The translations under genes were made by a program, and so were the position numbers. This document shows positions 51,327 to 63,900 of a DNA stretch of 64,000 bases, one piece after another. The stretch comes from Carposina sasakii (taxonomy: Eukaryota; Arthropoda; Insecta; Lepidoptera; Carposinidae): NCBI GenBank assembly GCA_014607495.2, contig CP053161.1, forward strand, positions 13,587,115 to 13,651,114, written 5' to 3'. The notes under the pieces were generated by a model that did not search any database, had not been told where the DNA came from, and saw only the letters and a list, made by a program, of their open reading frames with translations. Every line of letters begins with the position of its first letter. The first letter of the stretch is position 1.

Positions 51327-54300
51327 CTACCGCAGAGCCTCTGCCTCGGCGAGGGTGTCCGGGAGCTTCCTCCCGAAGGTCTCCGGCTGCGTCAGCACCA
51401 GCAGGCCCGAGATCAGACCCATCCCACCGAACATCATCGAGGGTACACCGTGCCAGTAGTTGGCCTGAAAATATGACAAAAGTTCATCAAGTATATAGGA
51501 AAAAGAGTTTAAAAACATTTAGTCCTGTAGTTTCGGAGCATGTTTTGCTGCAAACAATTAAAGCTTTTTACTATACAGTTGTAATTAAAGCGATATCTAA
51601 AAGGAGATGCTCCAAAAAGCCGACTATAGAGAACCTATCCACAAAATAAGAGACTCACATGTTTATTTTTCTGTATAATACTACTGTACCTTGATTAGGA
51701 AAATCGTGTAGGTACATACATAGATATAATCACGCCTTTATCCCTTACGGGGTAGGCAGAGCACCAATGGCCGATAGAACCACATGGTGCCACTTCTGAC
51801 CAATTTTGAGGGTATAGTTGAGATGTACAAGTTCGGTTAGTAGTGACAGGTGGTCAGCCCATCGCCTACAAAACACCGAGACCCTCTCGTGTAGGTAACT
51901 GATAACGATTTAAAATCCGGCTGGTAACATTATCCAATCTGAAATCTATAGATAAGTGACTGCCGACTACATACTTTGCCAGACATACCTGTGTTTTTAA
52001 AAGGCCTTATACCTATAAAAGAACAAGCATATTTTTGTAAGAACACCTACAGACCTAGCCATGTGTAGTGTAAGTAGTCTGTGGCCAAACATACCTACCT
52101 GTATTTTTAAAAGGTCTTATATAAAGGAAGAAGCATATTTATCTAAGAAAATTCTTTACCGATTTTGAGCCAAGCTTTATAGTTTAAAAATACACCCTCC
52201 TAGTTCTAAGCTGATTTGATAGAAAACTGATTTAATTTTAATATGAAGTTCATCCAACACTGTGTATACAGGATGTAACAAAAGGGGCATGTTAAGCGAA
52301 AAGCTATGTAAATAGCCCACTAAAAGGAACCTACCCATAACATTTCATACTCGAAGTCACATGTTTATTTTTCCAGATAGTATAGAGAATTCCTAAACAA
52401 CTCAGGAATGTTCATACAATTTTGAAAAATAAACATGTGATTTCGAGTCTCAAATTTTCGAAATAGGTTCTCTATTGTGGGCTATTTACATAGCTTTTCG
52501 CTTAACATACCCTTTCTGTTACACCCTGTATAATATACAGGATGTGAGTAACAGCCAGGCAAATATTGTTCATGGTTTTTGGTTCTTATAATCATGGTCT
52601 AAAATCAGCATATCAGTCATCCTCAGTCACTTCGCAGATTCGATAGATTCTATGTAGTCCCTTACAACCTGTAGGTGTAGTATGCATATGAGCAATACCA
52701 CGCGTACAAGACCTATCAATCACAAAAAGATGATACTTACAAGCACCGGCGTCAGTGGAGCAGTGATTGATCCAATTCGTCCAATCATAGACGAGAAGGC
52801 CAGCAGCGAGTGCCTGTACTCCGTAGGATACAGCTCGGATGTGTACAGGTACAGCGATGTGAACACCACGGAGATACCGAACTTGCCCAGTAGGTAGATC
52901 ACGAGCCGCACTGTCTCTTGTTCTGTAACGGTCATTATTGCTCTCTCATTTCTTGGAATAGGAACGTAAATCAGTACACATTATAAACAAAGTCGCTTCA
53001 CGCTGTCTGTCTGTCCCTTTGAAACTGCGTAACGGATTTTGATGCGGTTTTTGAAACAGATACAGTGATTGAAGAGGAACGTTTATATGTATAAGAACAT
53101 AACTAGAAAGCTACCCTAAGTTCGCACGCGTGCAATGCTTATACGAAATTCCCCTTTACACGGATGAAGTCGGCAGCTGCTACCTACAGGGATTTTAACC
53201 CAGGACCGATAGCGCGGTGGGCAGGGTCACTTCCAACCACAACAAGCAATGCATATGAGTGTATGGTAAGTAAATTTTCAGCTCTATATAAGTATCTAGG
53301 AAATGATTAATAAGAAAAACGCTACTAGAGATCTTATGTTAAGGTCTCGACATACAGAATACATTTGACGAACCTTATTCTTCTTCTTCTTCAGCCTACT
53401 GCAGTCCACTGCTGGATGTGACCTCCCCCATGGCTACTGTCATTGGAGGAATTTGCCCATAGTCACCACGCTGTCAGGCGGGTTGATGACCGCAGTATGA
53501 CTTTTGGACTATGTTTTTTTTTATTCTTTATTGTACACAAAACATAACAATCAATAGAAAGAAATTTACAAAAGGAATGCATACAGAGGCGTGCTTATCT
53601 CTGCAAGAGATTTCTTCCAGCATACCAGAAAGCAAAGTGAGACCCAAAAGTTATAGAGGTAATGATGTGTACAGAAATAAACTAAGTAACTATAATAAAC
53701 AAAAATAAAATATTCATACATAAATAGATACACACAAACAATCAAATAATGAAGGTAATGTTAGACATAAAAGAAAATAATACATACATACTGTATTATC
53801 ATATCATTATTATTATTAGTAGTATTATACTTTTTTTTTTCACTCCCAGAGCAGCATAGAAGAAGAAATAAAATAAAATAATAACATATAGACATAATAG
53901 GAAAAAAAATACATAATACAATAGGACAACAATTTAGCAGATAATTGAGACCGATCAGTCAGCCAGTGCATAAAAGTGATCCCTTAACTTATTTTTGAAT
54001 ATACTTTTTTATTTTATATTTTTATGTTATATATATAAGCACGGGAGGCGCTGCTGCCCACCTCCCGGAAACCCTTAATCGCCTCGTACGATACCCACGG
54101 GCAGGCATGGGGCGGTAGAAACTCTACTCTGCCGGCACTTCGCGGCTTTGACGAATATATACCGTGAAATATTTTTGTCAGGTCATACCACGTGGGAGAT
54201 AATAGTGTTAGTCACGTGTTATTTGCACACTTCTGTCCTACCAATTTGTGTGACTGCACATATTTTAAATAATAACTTGGTTAACGCTATCTGTAAGCCT

Positions 54301-57300
54301 TGGAATGCCAAAGCAGAAACATCGTAAGATAATACATATAAAGATAAGTGTAATTATCTTGTTATTGATTAATCAAATAAGCAGAAAAAAATAGTCCACG
54401 CGCCCAATACCTACCGAACGATAGGGAGAAAACTTGAACGCATTGATAGCAACTGTCTATACAGGGTGTAACAAAGGAGGTACATAGGTTAAGCTAAAAG
54501 CTATGAATATAGCACATCTTTTTTTGAATATACCAGGTAAAACAGAAACTTCTATTTCACTCTTGACATATTTTGAGTTCCACCGATTTAGTGATGCAAT
54601 ATTCCATATGGAGAGAGTCGGTCTGGATAGCATAATTAAAGTTATTAGGGGTTTAAAATCTAATGCTGAAGGCTGCGATTCTATTACTCTGGATATGCTT
54701 GTGATGACTTTCCCATATTCGATAGATAGCATACTGGCCATTATAAATACCTCTATCGAGACCGGGTCGTTCCCTGACATCTGGAAGCAGGCAATTGTAC
54801 GTCCGCTACCTAAGCATAGTAATCCTACTGAGTTAAAGGATCTTAGACCCATAAGTATTCTGCCATGTTTGTCTAAGGTTCTTGAAAAAGTGGTTTGTGG
54901 GCAGATAACGGACTATCTCGAAAGGTACAATATATTACCGGAAGTGCAGTCCGGTTTCAGAAAAGGACGTAGTACTACTACTGCATTACTTGATGTAACC
55001 GATAACATACTCCGTGCTCAAGATGATGGTATGTGCACGCTCTTGGTGTTGTTGGATTTTTCCAGGGCGTTCGACTCATTGAACGTTGACCTACTGCTCT
55101 CTAAATTAAGCTATTATGGGTTTGACCATAGGGCTGTACGGTGGTTTGACAGTTATTTAAGTAACAGATATCAGCGTGTAAAGATTTCTCACAGTAATGG
55201 CTCGTCAATAATGTCTAAAGAGGTCCCGGTGAATAGAGGAGTCCCTCAGGGATCTATTCTGGGACCCATTCTGTTTATCATGTATTCAACTGATATTGCG
55301 GCGTCGATCAGACATTGCAATTACCACATGTATGCCGATGACATACAGATTTACATAACATGCAAGCCGCGCGATATTGACGAAGCCATCTTTAAATTAA
55401 ACGAGGACCTTACAAGTATAGCTGCTTGGTCTAGGCGGAATTGTCTTTTACTCAACCCATTGAAGACTCAGTATCTAATTGTCGGCAGCAAATATCACTT
55501 GGCTAATCTCAGACCAACTGCGAGCGTTCTGCTCATGGGCGAACCTATTGAGCGCATTTATGAGGCTCGCAATTTAGGGCTTATTATGGACAGTGAACTT
55601 CGTTATGAAAAGCATGTTAAGATCTGTGTTCGGGACTGTTTTTACAGACTTAAGGTTTTATATAATATAGTGGACGCCCGCGACTTCGTCCGCGTGGAAA
55701 TTGAATTGTAGCTTATATGACACGTTTGTCGGTTTACCAAAGCAGCGCCATCTATTGATTACTTACTCAACCAAGTCGAAAGGTATAACAGACAAATAAT
55801 TAGCAATAAATTAAAATTGCGACTATAATTTGAGATTTAAACTATCCTATCTCTCAAGTTGGATCGAACTGCACATGGTGTGCGAATTTTATTATAATCG
55901 GTTAAGTGGTTTAGGAGTCCATTGAGGACAAACATTGTGACACGAGATTTATATATATTAAGATGAGACAATTCTTGGGGGTAAATTTGCGGATACAATT
56001 GACGGAATCTTTAATATTGTCAAAACTTAATTATATGAATACAGTTTTTGGCTCGCGGCTCTTAAAGACAGCTAAAAGGTTAGTTCAACGAGTCCAAAAT
56101 GCCTGTGCACGTTTTAGTTTTGATATCCCATGGAGAGCGCATGTAACTCCGTTTTTAAACAAGCACTCTATCTTAAAAATGCAGCACCGCCGCAAGCTTC
56201 ACTTGGCGTGCCTTCTTTTTGGCATTATTACGAACAAAGTGCCAAAATATCTTTTCCAAAAATTATCTTGGAGGTCGGGTCACAAGTCCCGGCAGTGTGC
56301 ACCGCAACTTTTAACAGAGCGACACATCTCGACTGCTTTCAGGGGAAGTTTCCGCTATGCTGCGACTAAGTGTTGGAACAATATCCCTCCGCCAATCAGG
56401 AACTTGCAAAGTATATACGGCTTCAGAACCAGGTTAAAAATATTTATGCTTAAGCACCAAAAAGCGGAAGAACTGTTGGTCAATGACACCAGTGTGATTT
56501 AAGTAGGCATTGCTGTTATTTATCTAAAAATTATGTTTAACATTTACGTAGGCATTGGTGTTATATTATTTAAAAATTGTGTTGTCATTCCATTTTATTT
56601 TATCATTATTTGTACTTTTTACATATTTTTTTAATTATGTTTTTTTATCATTAGTTTTATATTTTGCTTAGTAGACATGCATGACGTCACTATCGGTTCC
56701 AACGGAAGACCAGCGCTGGTTGGTTACAGCCAGCAGTAAGCTGAGGTGGGACCGAGTTTGTGACAGAATATTTCCTCAAATGTAAATATTTTATTTTATT
56801 CTTTGTTATGTTTCTGTCTCAAATAAAGCTTTCATTCATTCATTCATTCATTCATTCATTCATTCATTTCATTCATTCATTCATCTTTATTTTTCTAGAT
56901 AGTATGGAGTTTTCCGAAACAACCCAGGAATCTTCATACATTCTCTAAAAATAAATATGTGATTACCACTCTCAAGTTTTAAATAATGGGATAGGTTATA
57001 AATAATAATAATAATACACACATCTATCACAATACATTAACCTACTCCCACATTAAGAACCCTGATGTCTTGTGTCTATAAATACATAGATAAGTATAGA
57101 AACATTCATGACTCGAAAGCAAACATCTCATACCTCTTTTGTTACACCCTATATAAAGAGGCGTTACTTTCAATAACTTCTAAATTCCCTGCTTGTTAAC
57201 AATTTCCCTTTACTTGCTTGGCTTGCTGGAAGAGATCTCTGGTAAAGATAAGCTTGCCATTGTACATGCATCTCTTCTTTTATGTTGTATATATTTATAT

Positions 57301-60239
57301 ATATATATTTCTTTTGTGTATGTGTAATAAAGAATAACAATAGAAGCATAGGTATTAAATACAAACAAATTATATGAAGATACTAACCAGGAGGTACGAA
57401 TACAAAGGCAATATTGCAGGCAGCACTCAAGAAGTATCCTCCGCTCAAAGTGGGTTTCCTTCCAATCAAGTTCAGGATGAGGATAGCGGTGAAGTAGCCA
57501 GGAATCTCAATAGCGGTCGTCAGGATGAAATTCAAGTACATGGTGTCGGAGAGTCCGACAGAGTTGATGGTCAGGCCGTAGTACACAAACGTGGTCGTTA
57601 TCCACCAGATTGGAGTTGTGCAGACTCGTCTGAGAAGTATGCTGGATTTGAAGATAGATGCCACCAAGCCTGGTCCCTCTTTCTGCAATGCGAATTGGCA
57701 TTTAAGAAGCGCAGAGTTACAATGTTGGTTATTTAATAAACTATCAATATCCGACTTCCACTTGAATGTGGACGATGCGAAATTGTATGTATGTATAGGT
57801 AGGAATGCCATGCAAGCCATTAAGTTCGTTAATTATCATTTCATTATCATTAATAGACCTTGTAGTACAATAAAGAATTTACCTACTCATCTATCTATGT
57901 ATGTTACATACGGGGCATAGGTTACGTTTGTATCCAACTTCTGTCTTTTTTAAATTCGGCCGTTTATGCCTTGAGTTACTTACTTTTAGAGGTTCAGCAG
58001 GTTGACTTGGCGGAGTTAACAGAGCTTCCATCGACTTCTCACTGATCGTGGTCTTGTTCACTCTCGCCACATCCTCCAAAATGGCCCTCGCTTGGTCAAA
58101 TTTCTGCTTAGCCAGTAGCCACCTGACGCTCTCCGATAGGAGCCAGTAGTAGAGGATAATAATGAAGCAGGGGATGTGCAGTGCCATAATCATGTAGCGC
58201 CATGGTTGGATGAGCCAGGCTACGGAGCCGAGGACCATCATGCCAACAGCAAACATAGACGAGCATATTGCGCTGATCATCACTCTGTATTTTGGACCCA
58301 CAAGCTCAGTCGCTATAAAACAAATTACATGGTCAGTATTAGGAGGTATAAAAATACTATTTTCAATTTTACTATTTACATATATTTTTCTGATTACAAC
58401 ACAGTATTCTTGAATCTTTGTGTGGTTTTTGTGGTGATTTGATAATAAGGCGCTCATAAAAACATTGAATAACTGGCGCTAGGCTAAGTCTCTCTTAGAT
58501 ATTCCGCTATCTTTACCGATATCACACATAACATTCAGTCGTTTCAGTAAATAGATAACCAATGGTTTTATTATCCAATTACATATTAGTAAGTACCTAT
58601 CGTGTGATACATATAATATAGGTAAATATATACTAAAAGAACATACCAAAAACGTAAGCTGAACTGAATGTACCAGCTCCCAAGGTAGTTTGTAGAATTT
58701 GCAGCACCAGATACATCGGATAGTTGAAGGAGAACGCTCTAATCAGACCGACGGTGGCTAAGTTGAATACGCTAATGATAAGGGCAGTGCGTCTGCCGAA
58801 GCGGTCAGAAATGTAGCCTGTGATGGGCAGCACCAGCAGGGTTCCGACGCTGCTTAGTGTTCCTGCCAACGCACGGAGCCAGTCACTGCATCCAAGGTCG
58901 AACTAAAAGAAGACAATTAGTTAAATAGTCTTTAAATCCATCTCTTAGATAGTTGTCCAGATCATCACATCACTCACACTAATATTAAATACCTATAAAG
59001 GCGAAAGTATGTGAATGTATGACTGTGTACGTTTGTTACTTCTTCACGTCTAAATGACTAGAGCGATTTTAATAAAATTTGGTATGTAGTTAGCTGACAC
59101 CCTGGATTAACACATAGGCTACTATTTTTTATGTCGGATAATTTCGACATTTTGTTTTTTCTGCAGTCCACGCGGACGGAGTTGCGGGCAACAGCTAGTC
59201 AAAATATGATTCTTGGAGCCCGGGAAATCAGTATACAATCTTTGAGTCTTTGTGAACTACTTAGGGGCCATCCATATATTACGCCACAGGTTAAGGGGGA
59301 GGGAGGGGGTCGTCAAACTGTGACATTGTATGACAAGGGGGTGGGAGGGATCCTAAATTTCGCGACGTCACATTTTCATTCAATAATCCCTAAATATAAA
59401 TTTACAAAAAAAACTAAATGTAACGACACACTAGGGAGGGGAGGTCTCACAAATGTGACCATCTGTGACAAGGACCCCTCCTCCAGAGGGGCAAAAAATC
59501 ATGAATTTCGTGTGACGTAATTTATGGATGACCCCTTACCTCATATACAACGGAGTTATCACGTTGGTACACCCAGCCATCACATTCCACAGTTTGAGTT
59601 GGGTTGAACACGTTCACTGGACAGTTATCCAAAGTGCCGTTGATTCCAGACGCAGCAAATCGTTCGCAGCTTTCGCCTTGTGGAATAGCATTACTAATCC
59701 ATGCTTGATTAAAGGGATCATTCTTAGAAGTTTCGCCACACTCTTGAATCATACACCTATGAAAATGAGTGGAGAATTTTACATCTATACCCTATATTTT
59801 TATAAGTTGTTTTAAACAATCAGTACACTACAAACCTTTTTGGAATGTCAGCTGCCGAAAATATATACTCGCTCATAAAAGCGGACATAATAATAGGCAC
59901 TGCTACCAACAGAATATTTCTTGCTTGGAACCATCCAAACTGACCAAGTTCACTGACCAACACATCATCAAGATCGATATCTTTCCCTCTGCTGGCTTTC
60001 CTCTGACCCAGTTCATTCCCGTTAGCTTCTGGTACACTTGGTCTTGGCGGTTGGGGAGCATCATATTTAGGAGGATCACTCTTACGCTTCTCTTCTTTTT
60101 CTGCCACTGGTTCTATCGGAGTATCAACTGTTTTAACTTCTCCATCTGCAGCAGGTTCTGATACTACAACTACAGTTTCTGCTGGTGTTACCGTGTCTTC
60201 GATTTTGATAGTTGGAACTGTTTCGACTGGGTCAGACAT
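51327..60239 (-). CDS. SLC22-like organic ion transporter (MFS), gene 2
   Basis: Seven coding exons in transcript order: 60239-59836, 59756-59540, 58902-58647, 58312-57984, 57682-57388, 52922-52741, 51464-51327. They sum to 1821 nt (606 residues plus stop), and phases close. The N-terminal about 105 residues are acidic/proline-rich and cytosolic. TM1 is LLVAVPIIMSAFMSEYIF. The Cys-rich loop of exon 2 has sequon NGT. SDRFGRR (239-245) is the MFS signature. SESVRWLL follows TM6. NLIGRK and SELYPTEYRHSLLAFSSM mark the C-terminal half. Expected plasma-membrane carrier for a small organic ion, substrate unknown. Exons of 329 and 182 nt match gene 1 exactly in length and phase; gene 1 has one extra intron after SDR. 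Start ATG 60239 is the first in its frame after upstream stops. Confidence 0.9.
51712..51890. repeat. Dispersed repeat F
   Basis: Near-identical to 14705-14885 (ccgatagaaccacatggtgc). In the last intron of gene 2. Confidence 0.65.
52269..52528. mobile_element. MITE family D, complete
   Basis: Ends caggatgtaacaaaaggggc / accctttctgttacaccctg with TA on each side and the family's inner palindrome. Confidence 0.8.
53380..54148 (-). repeat. Dispersed repeat A interrupted by 0.5-kb insert
   Basis: Repeat A is at 53391-53513 and resumes at 54040. The insert (about 53514-54039) begins with a T-run followed by attctttattgtacacaaaa, which on the minus strand is a poly(A) signal plus A-tail, so it is a retroposon. 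A scrap of the same tail region is at 33503-33525. Confidence 0.65.
54503..56502 (+). pseudogene. LINE reverse transcriptase, interrupted
   Basis: Two frames, 54503-55711 and 55963-56502, are parts of one ORF2 protein. The first holds the RT palm: D185 in LLDFSRAFD, the VPQGSILGP motif, and Y277-A-D-D280. The second is the thumb/C-terminal region with an LNY...VFG block and ends at a normal stop. The first 6 codons of the first frame come from the host MITE, not the LINE. Without the Helitron the reading frame would pass directly from one part to the other. Dead copy: 5'-truncated and interrupted. Confidence 0.85.
54522..56881 (+). mobile_element. 5'-truncated Jockey/CR1-like LINE with ATTC tail
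   Basis: Starts within the reverse transcriptase region and ends in a (CATT)n run at about 56831-56880. It is flanked by a 7-bp duplication CATCTTT (54515-54521, 56882-56888). A Helitron-like element (55668-55963) interrupts it. No endonuclease domain remains. Confidence 0.85.
55668..55963 (-). mobile_element. Helitron-like element inside LINE ORF
   Basis: The minus strand starts TC at 55963-55962 and ends gcggacgaagtcgcgggcgt ccacta at 55668. The final G of CTAG is absent. It is inserted exactly between A and T of the LINE codon atg. Confidence 0.72.
57008..57125 (-). mobile_element. SINE E fragment
   Basis: Only the tail-side half of SINE E (ctcccacattaagaaccctg, gactcgaaagcaaaca). The tRNA-like head is missing, as in a 5'-truncated retroposon. 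Confidence 0.7.
58974..59198 (+). mobile_element. Helitron-like element
   Basis: From TC near 58974 to CTAG 59195-59198, with 'ggtatgtagttagctgacac' and end palindrome gcggacggagttgcgggc. In intron 2 of gene 2. Confidence 0.65.
59264..59535. mobile_element. PIF/Harbinger-type MITE at a splice donor
   Basis: Ends ggggccatccatatattacg / aatttatggatgacccc with 3-bp duplication TTA (59261-59263, 59536-59538). On the minus strand its first base is intron position +5 after exon 2 of gene 2 (donor GTAA then G). Second copy at 28606-28865. Confidence 0.8.
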
Positions 60240-60940
60240 ATTTGTGTTCAATATGTTATATTTTAAATTATTCAAAGACACGTTTGCAGGGCCATAATCC
60301 CTTATGAAGTAACGTTATGAACTCCGTACTAATGCGTAGTATATCTTATCATCATTTAAATAATTATTATCTGAATAGTAATTTGTCAAATCGATTTGAT
60401 ATAACGTCATTAAAGAAATATTGATAAAAAAAATATGTTTTGTTATAATTTTAAGTCCCGACCGTAAACTTAATTATTATACATGAATATTAATAAAACA
60501 GTGGCTCATCAGCCACCTCTAACTCTTTACTGCGATCTTTCTGATTTAACGAAACAACTGGCATGTCTCGTCTTATATGATTCTTGCTATTCATATCCCA
60601 TCACACGATGAAGCTAGCATATTAAACATTTTGATGCCCTTGAACCTGCTTAAAGGAAAACAAAATTGGGTTATGACTTTACGACAAGCGAAACAACATT
60701 AATGAACTAACTAGCTAAGCTAACTTATAATAATTAAATTAAGAACATTATATTAAACCACGTCATTATTATTATTTTAATCTAGCATCAAAAATCTTTT
60801 GTACATATCATAATCAATAAAATTGTGCAAATAATTATAATCGTCTAACAATTATTATTATGCTATATGAATCAACACCAGTCATACAGATATCCTCTCA
60901 TATAATTATGCATATGTTCACTGATTAATATTAAAATTGA
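60240..60940. other. Intergenic, likely promoter of gene 2
   Basis: Lies between the start codon of gene 2 and the stop codon of the channel gene, both on the minus strand. The minus-strand motif gataagatatacta (near 60337-60350) could hold GATA-factor or TATA-like sites. Nothing firmer was seen. Confidence 0.35.
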
Positions 60941-63900
60941 TTAGTATTCAAGTTCAGGATCATAAGGCTCCTTAGGCTTGATGATGCCCAGCCTGGTGGC
61001 CAGTTGGGAGACATGTGCCCGCACCTCCTCCTGCACCAGGTTGAAGGACATGGCCAGCAGAGCTATCCCGAAAAGCAGGTACAGCGAGCAGAGAGCTATG
61101 GAGTGCACTGCTGCTGCCGAGTCTCCTCCCTGGCCCTGAGAAAAACGATGACGTTAAGGTGTCATCCTGTTTTATTATACTGTCTGGGACTCTGTCTGCT
61201 TGGACTACAAGAAAATCATTTGGACAAGAAAATCACATGGCTGATTGTTACACACATTAACACGTATATACAAACAGAAAAACTCTTCACCTTATTTTGT
61301 ATGTTTATACTTTAACTCCTTTTTAACACAAGACTAGGACGCAGAGAAAAACATTCCACATGTTTTTATTTAAACGAAAAATCAACTTGAAATTTTAGAG
61401 CCTCATACTTATGTTGCAAATCTATTATCCTCTATTATTATTGTTTCTAGTAATTTACATTGTTTACGTGAAAACAATAAATATTCTTAAATTTGAGTCC
61501 AATTATTTTTCGACTACACTTGACCTGACGTGCCAAGTTACTTAATTTCATTGCACTTTATGTAGATTAACTGAACATACCTAAGATAGTTTAAATTAAT
61601 AATCATAAACCGGTTAGATATGTACGACTTGAAAAATATAGGCTTGTAACAAAACATATCAATCAACTTACTACGACACGAATCATCATCATCAGCCTAT
61701 TACAGTCCACTGCTGGACGTAGGCCTCCCCCAGGGCACGCCACAAGACTGCCATGGGGGATATTTGCCCATAGTCACCACGCTGGGCAGGCGGGTTGGTG
61801 ACCGCAGTTTGTATTTTGGACTATGTTGTCAACAACACGGAAGGCGCTGCTGCCCACCTCTCGGAAACCCTTAATCGCCTCGTACGATACCCACGGACAG
61901 ACATAGGGTGGTACGAATTCTACTCTGCCGGCACCACGCGGCATACGATACGAATATTATAACGTTATTACATTAATTTTACTATTTATATATTTTTTTA
62001 ACAATAGGTATAAAGCAAACAACTAAATTTTAACCCTATTAGATTATGTGGCCCATCTGCATCTACAATTTCTGAACATTCCTTACCACTGGCCTTTATA
62101 GATATATATTTACATATATGTATAATTTAATTTTGATAAAATATAAATATCTTTTACTCTTACAAATAAATTTTCTACCTATAGCAACATTTACTTTATT
62201 ATTAAATCTCACATCTTTTATTTTTAAGCTAACCTTGTCTTAAACAAAGATACATTTTGACCCGGTGGCTTAGTGGTTATAGCGGCTGGCACGGTTTGCA
62301 GTGGTCGTGGGTTCGATTCCCACTCGGGTGAAGAATTTTTTCCAGTTTCTTTATTAATAATTTTATAAAGATACATTTTAAATGGTAGCTAACATTAAAA
62401 TTAAATACCTGAGCTGGAACGAAGTCACCAAAGCCGATAGTAGTGAGAGTGATGAAGCAGAAGTAGGCAGCGTCGAGGTAGGCCCAGCCCTCCCACTGCT
62501 TGAAAAGGAACGTGCCAACAACGATGTATGAAGCCACCAGAAATACGCACAACCAAATGGGGACTGGTTTCAGCTGGAAGCAAAGGGTTCTAGTTACTTA
62601 CTGGAATTGACAAGAAGCACAATCTTCGATGAATAAAACTATTGTGCCATGTTTTAACGCTTAACGCCACTCTGGCAATAATGACTCGAGAGTTTTATCA
62701 GATCTTGAGAGTCGTTTTATACTAATCGAAAATGGTGGGGCGATTAAAATTTTGCAAAAAAAAATTACCACTGACGAACTGTTAATAAAACGCGGCCATT
62801 ATCTACTTTATTACTGAAGCGGTAAGCAAATAAGTATTATGTACTCGTATACCTATGCATCGCGTTTTGCGAAACGATATAGCGATACTCAGCCTCTCTT
62901 TTGTTATGCAACTTCACTTGTTATTTAAATATCTTTACAACAAACACGTGAGGCTTGTCTAACTACCTACTACTTATTTATGCAGCATATTTATTTTCTA
63001 TTATATTAATAAGAGATTAGTGTACGTTAACCTACTTTTTTGATAATATACTAACAATTAAATTTAATCAAATTAAATAAATAATCTTACCTGTTCTTTT
63101 GCTTCTATTGCATCAGGATATATTTCAGATTGACGAACACTCCAAGCTGAAATATAGGTATAAATATCTATGTATTCTGATGTTTTTATTTATTATACAG
63201 TTAATACGTCTGAAAACTGCAATACCCGAGGCTCTATTTCTCCTTGGTACAACTGCCACTACTCCATCACTCCAATCTTCTCTGTCTGGAGATGGTGTCT
63301 GCTGAAATTTCCAATAATTCATACTTTATCGATAATTAATTTGCCTATTTATTATTTATGAAAAAACATGACGATCGGTACTTACATATCTATTTGGTGA
63401 CCGCGTATCCTCTATGGTATACAACCTCCTTAACCTTCTTGTTCTACCAACCTCAGCGTCATCTCTTCCATATCCAAAATCCTCACGTTCATTATCACCT
63501 CTCCTTTCGAAATCTCTTCTATCAATATCACCCCTCCTATCAAAATCACCTCTTTTATCAAAATCTCCCCTTCTATCAAAATCACATCTTCTATCAAAGT
63601 CTCCTTTTCTATCGAAATCACCTCTTCTATCAAAATCACCTCTTCTATCAAAATCACCCCGACTATCGATGTCACATCTTCTACTATTTAGGCCACTGCG
63701 CCTGCTGTCAAATTCCCCTTTTCTCCTATCTAGATCTACCCATCTGTCGTCATCGTCCCATCTTCTCTCGTATTCATATATGGCGCTTCTAGCGCGTCTT
63801 CCCCGTCGTATTTCATGGCCATATTCTTCTGGCACTCTATTGTAATACTCAGAACGCCCACGATCATACCTATAAAGATATATACCAGGTAAAATGAAAC

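Larger units (their letters stand above)
54462..57151. mobile_element. MITE family D split by LINE and SINE
   Basis: The left terminus cagggtgtaacaaagg (54462) and right terminus ttttgttacaccct (57137-57150) bracket a LINE (54522-56881) and a SINE E fragment (57008-57125). MITE body sequence is recognisable on both sides of the LINE. Confidence 0.7.

Noticed and set aside
62259..62333. Possible tRNA gene
   Set aside because: A and B boxes are present, but the sequence is flanked by a 13-bp target duplication, has a conserved non-tRNA tail and occurs in several copies. It is a SINE.
63358..63845. Two plus-strand ORFs rich in LLSKSP / FYQN repeats
   Set aside because: They are antisense readings of the 18-bp coding repeat in the potassium-channel exon, which has good splice sites and joins in phase.
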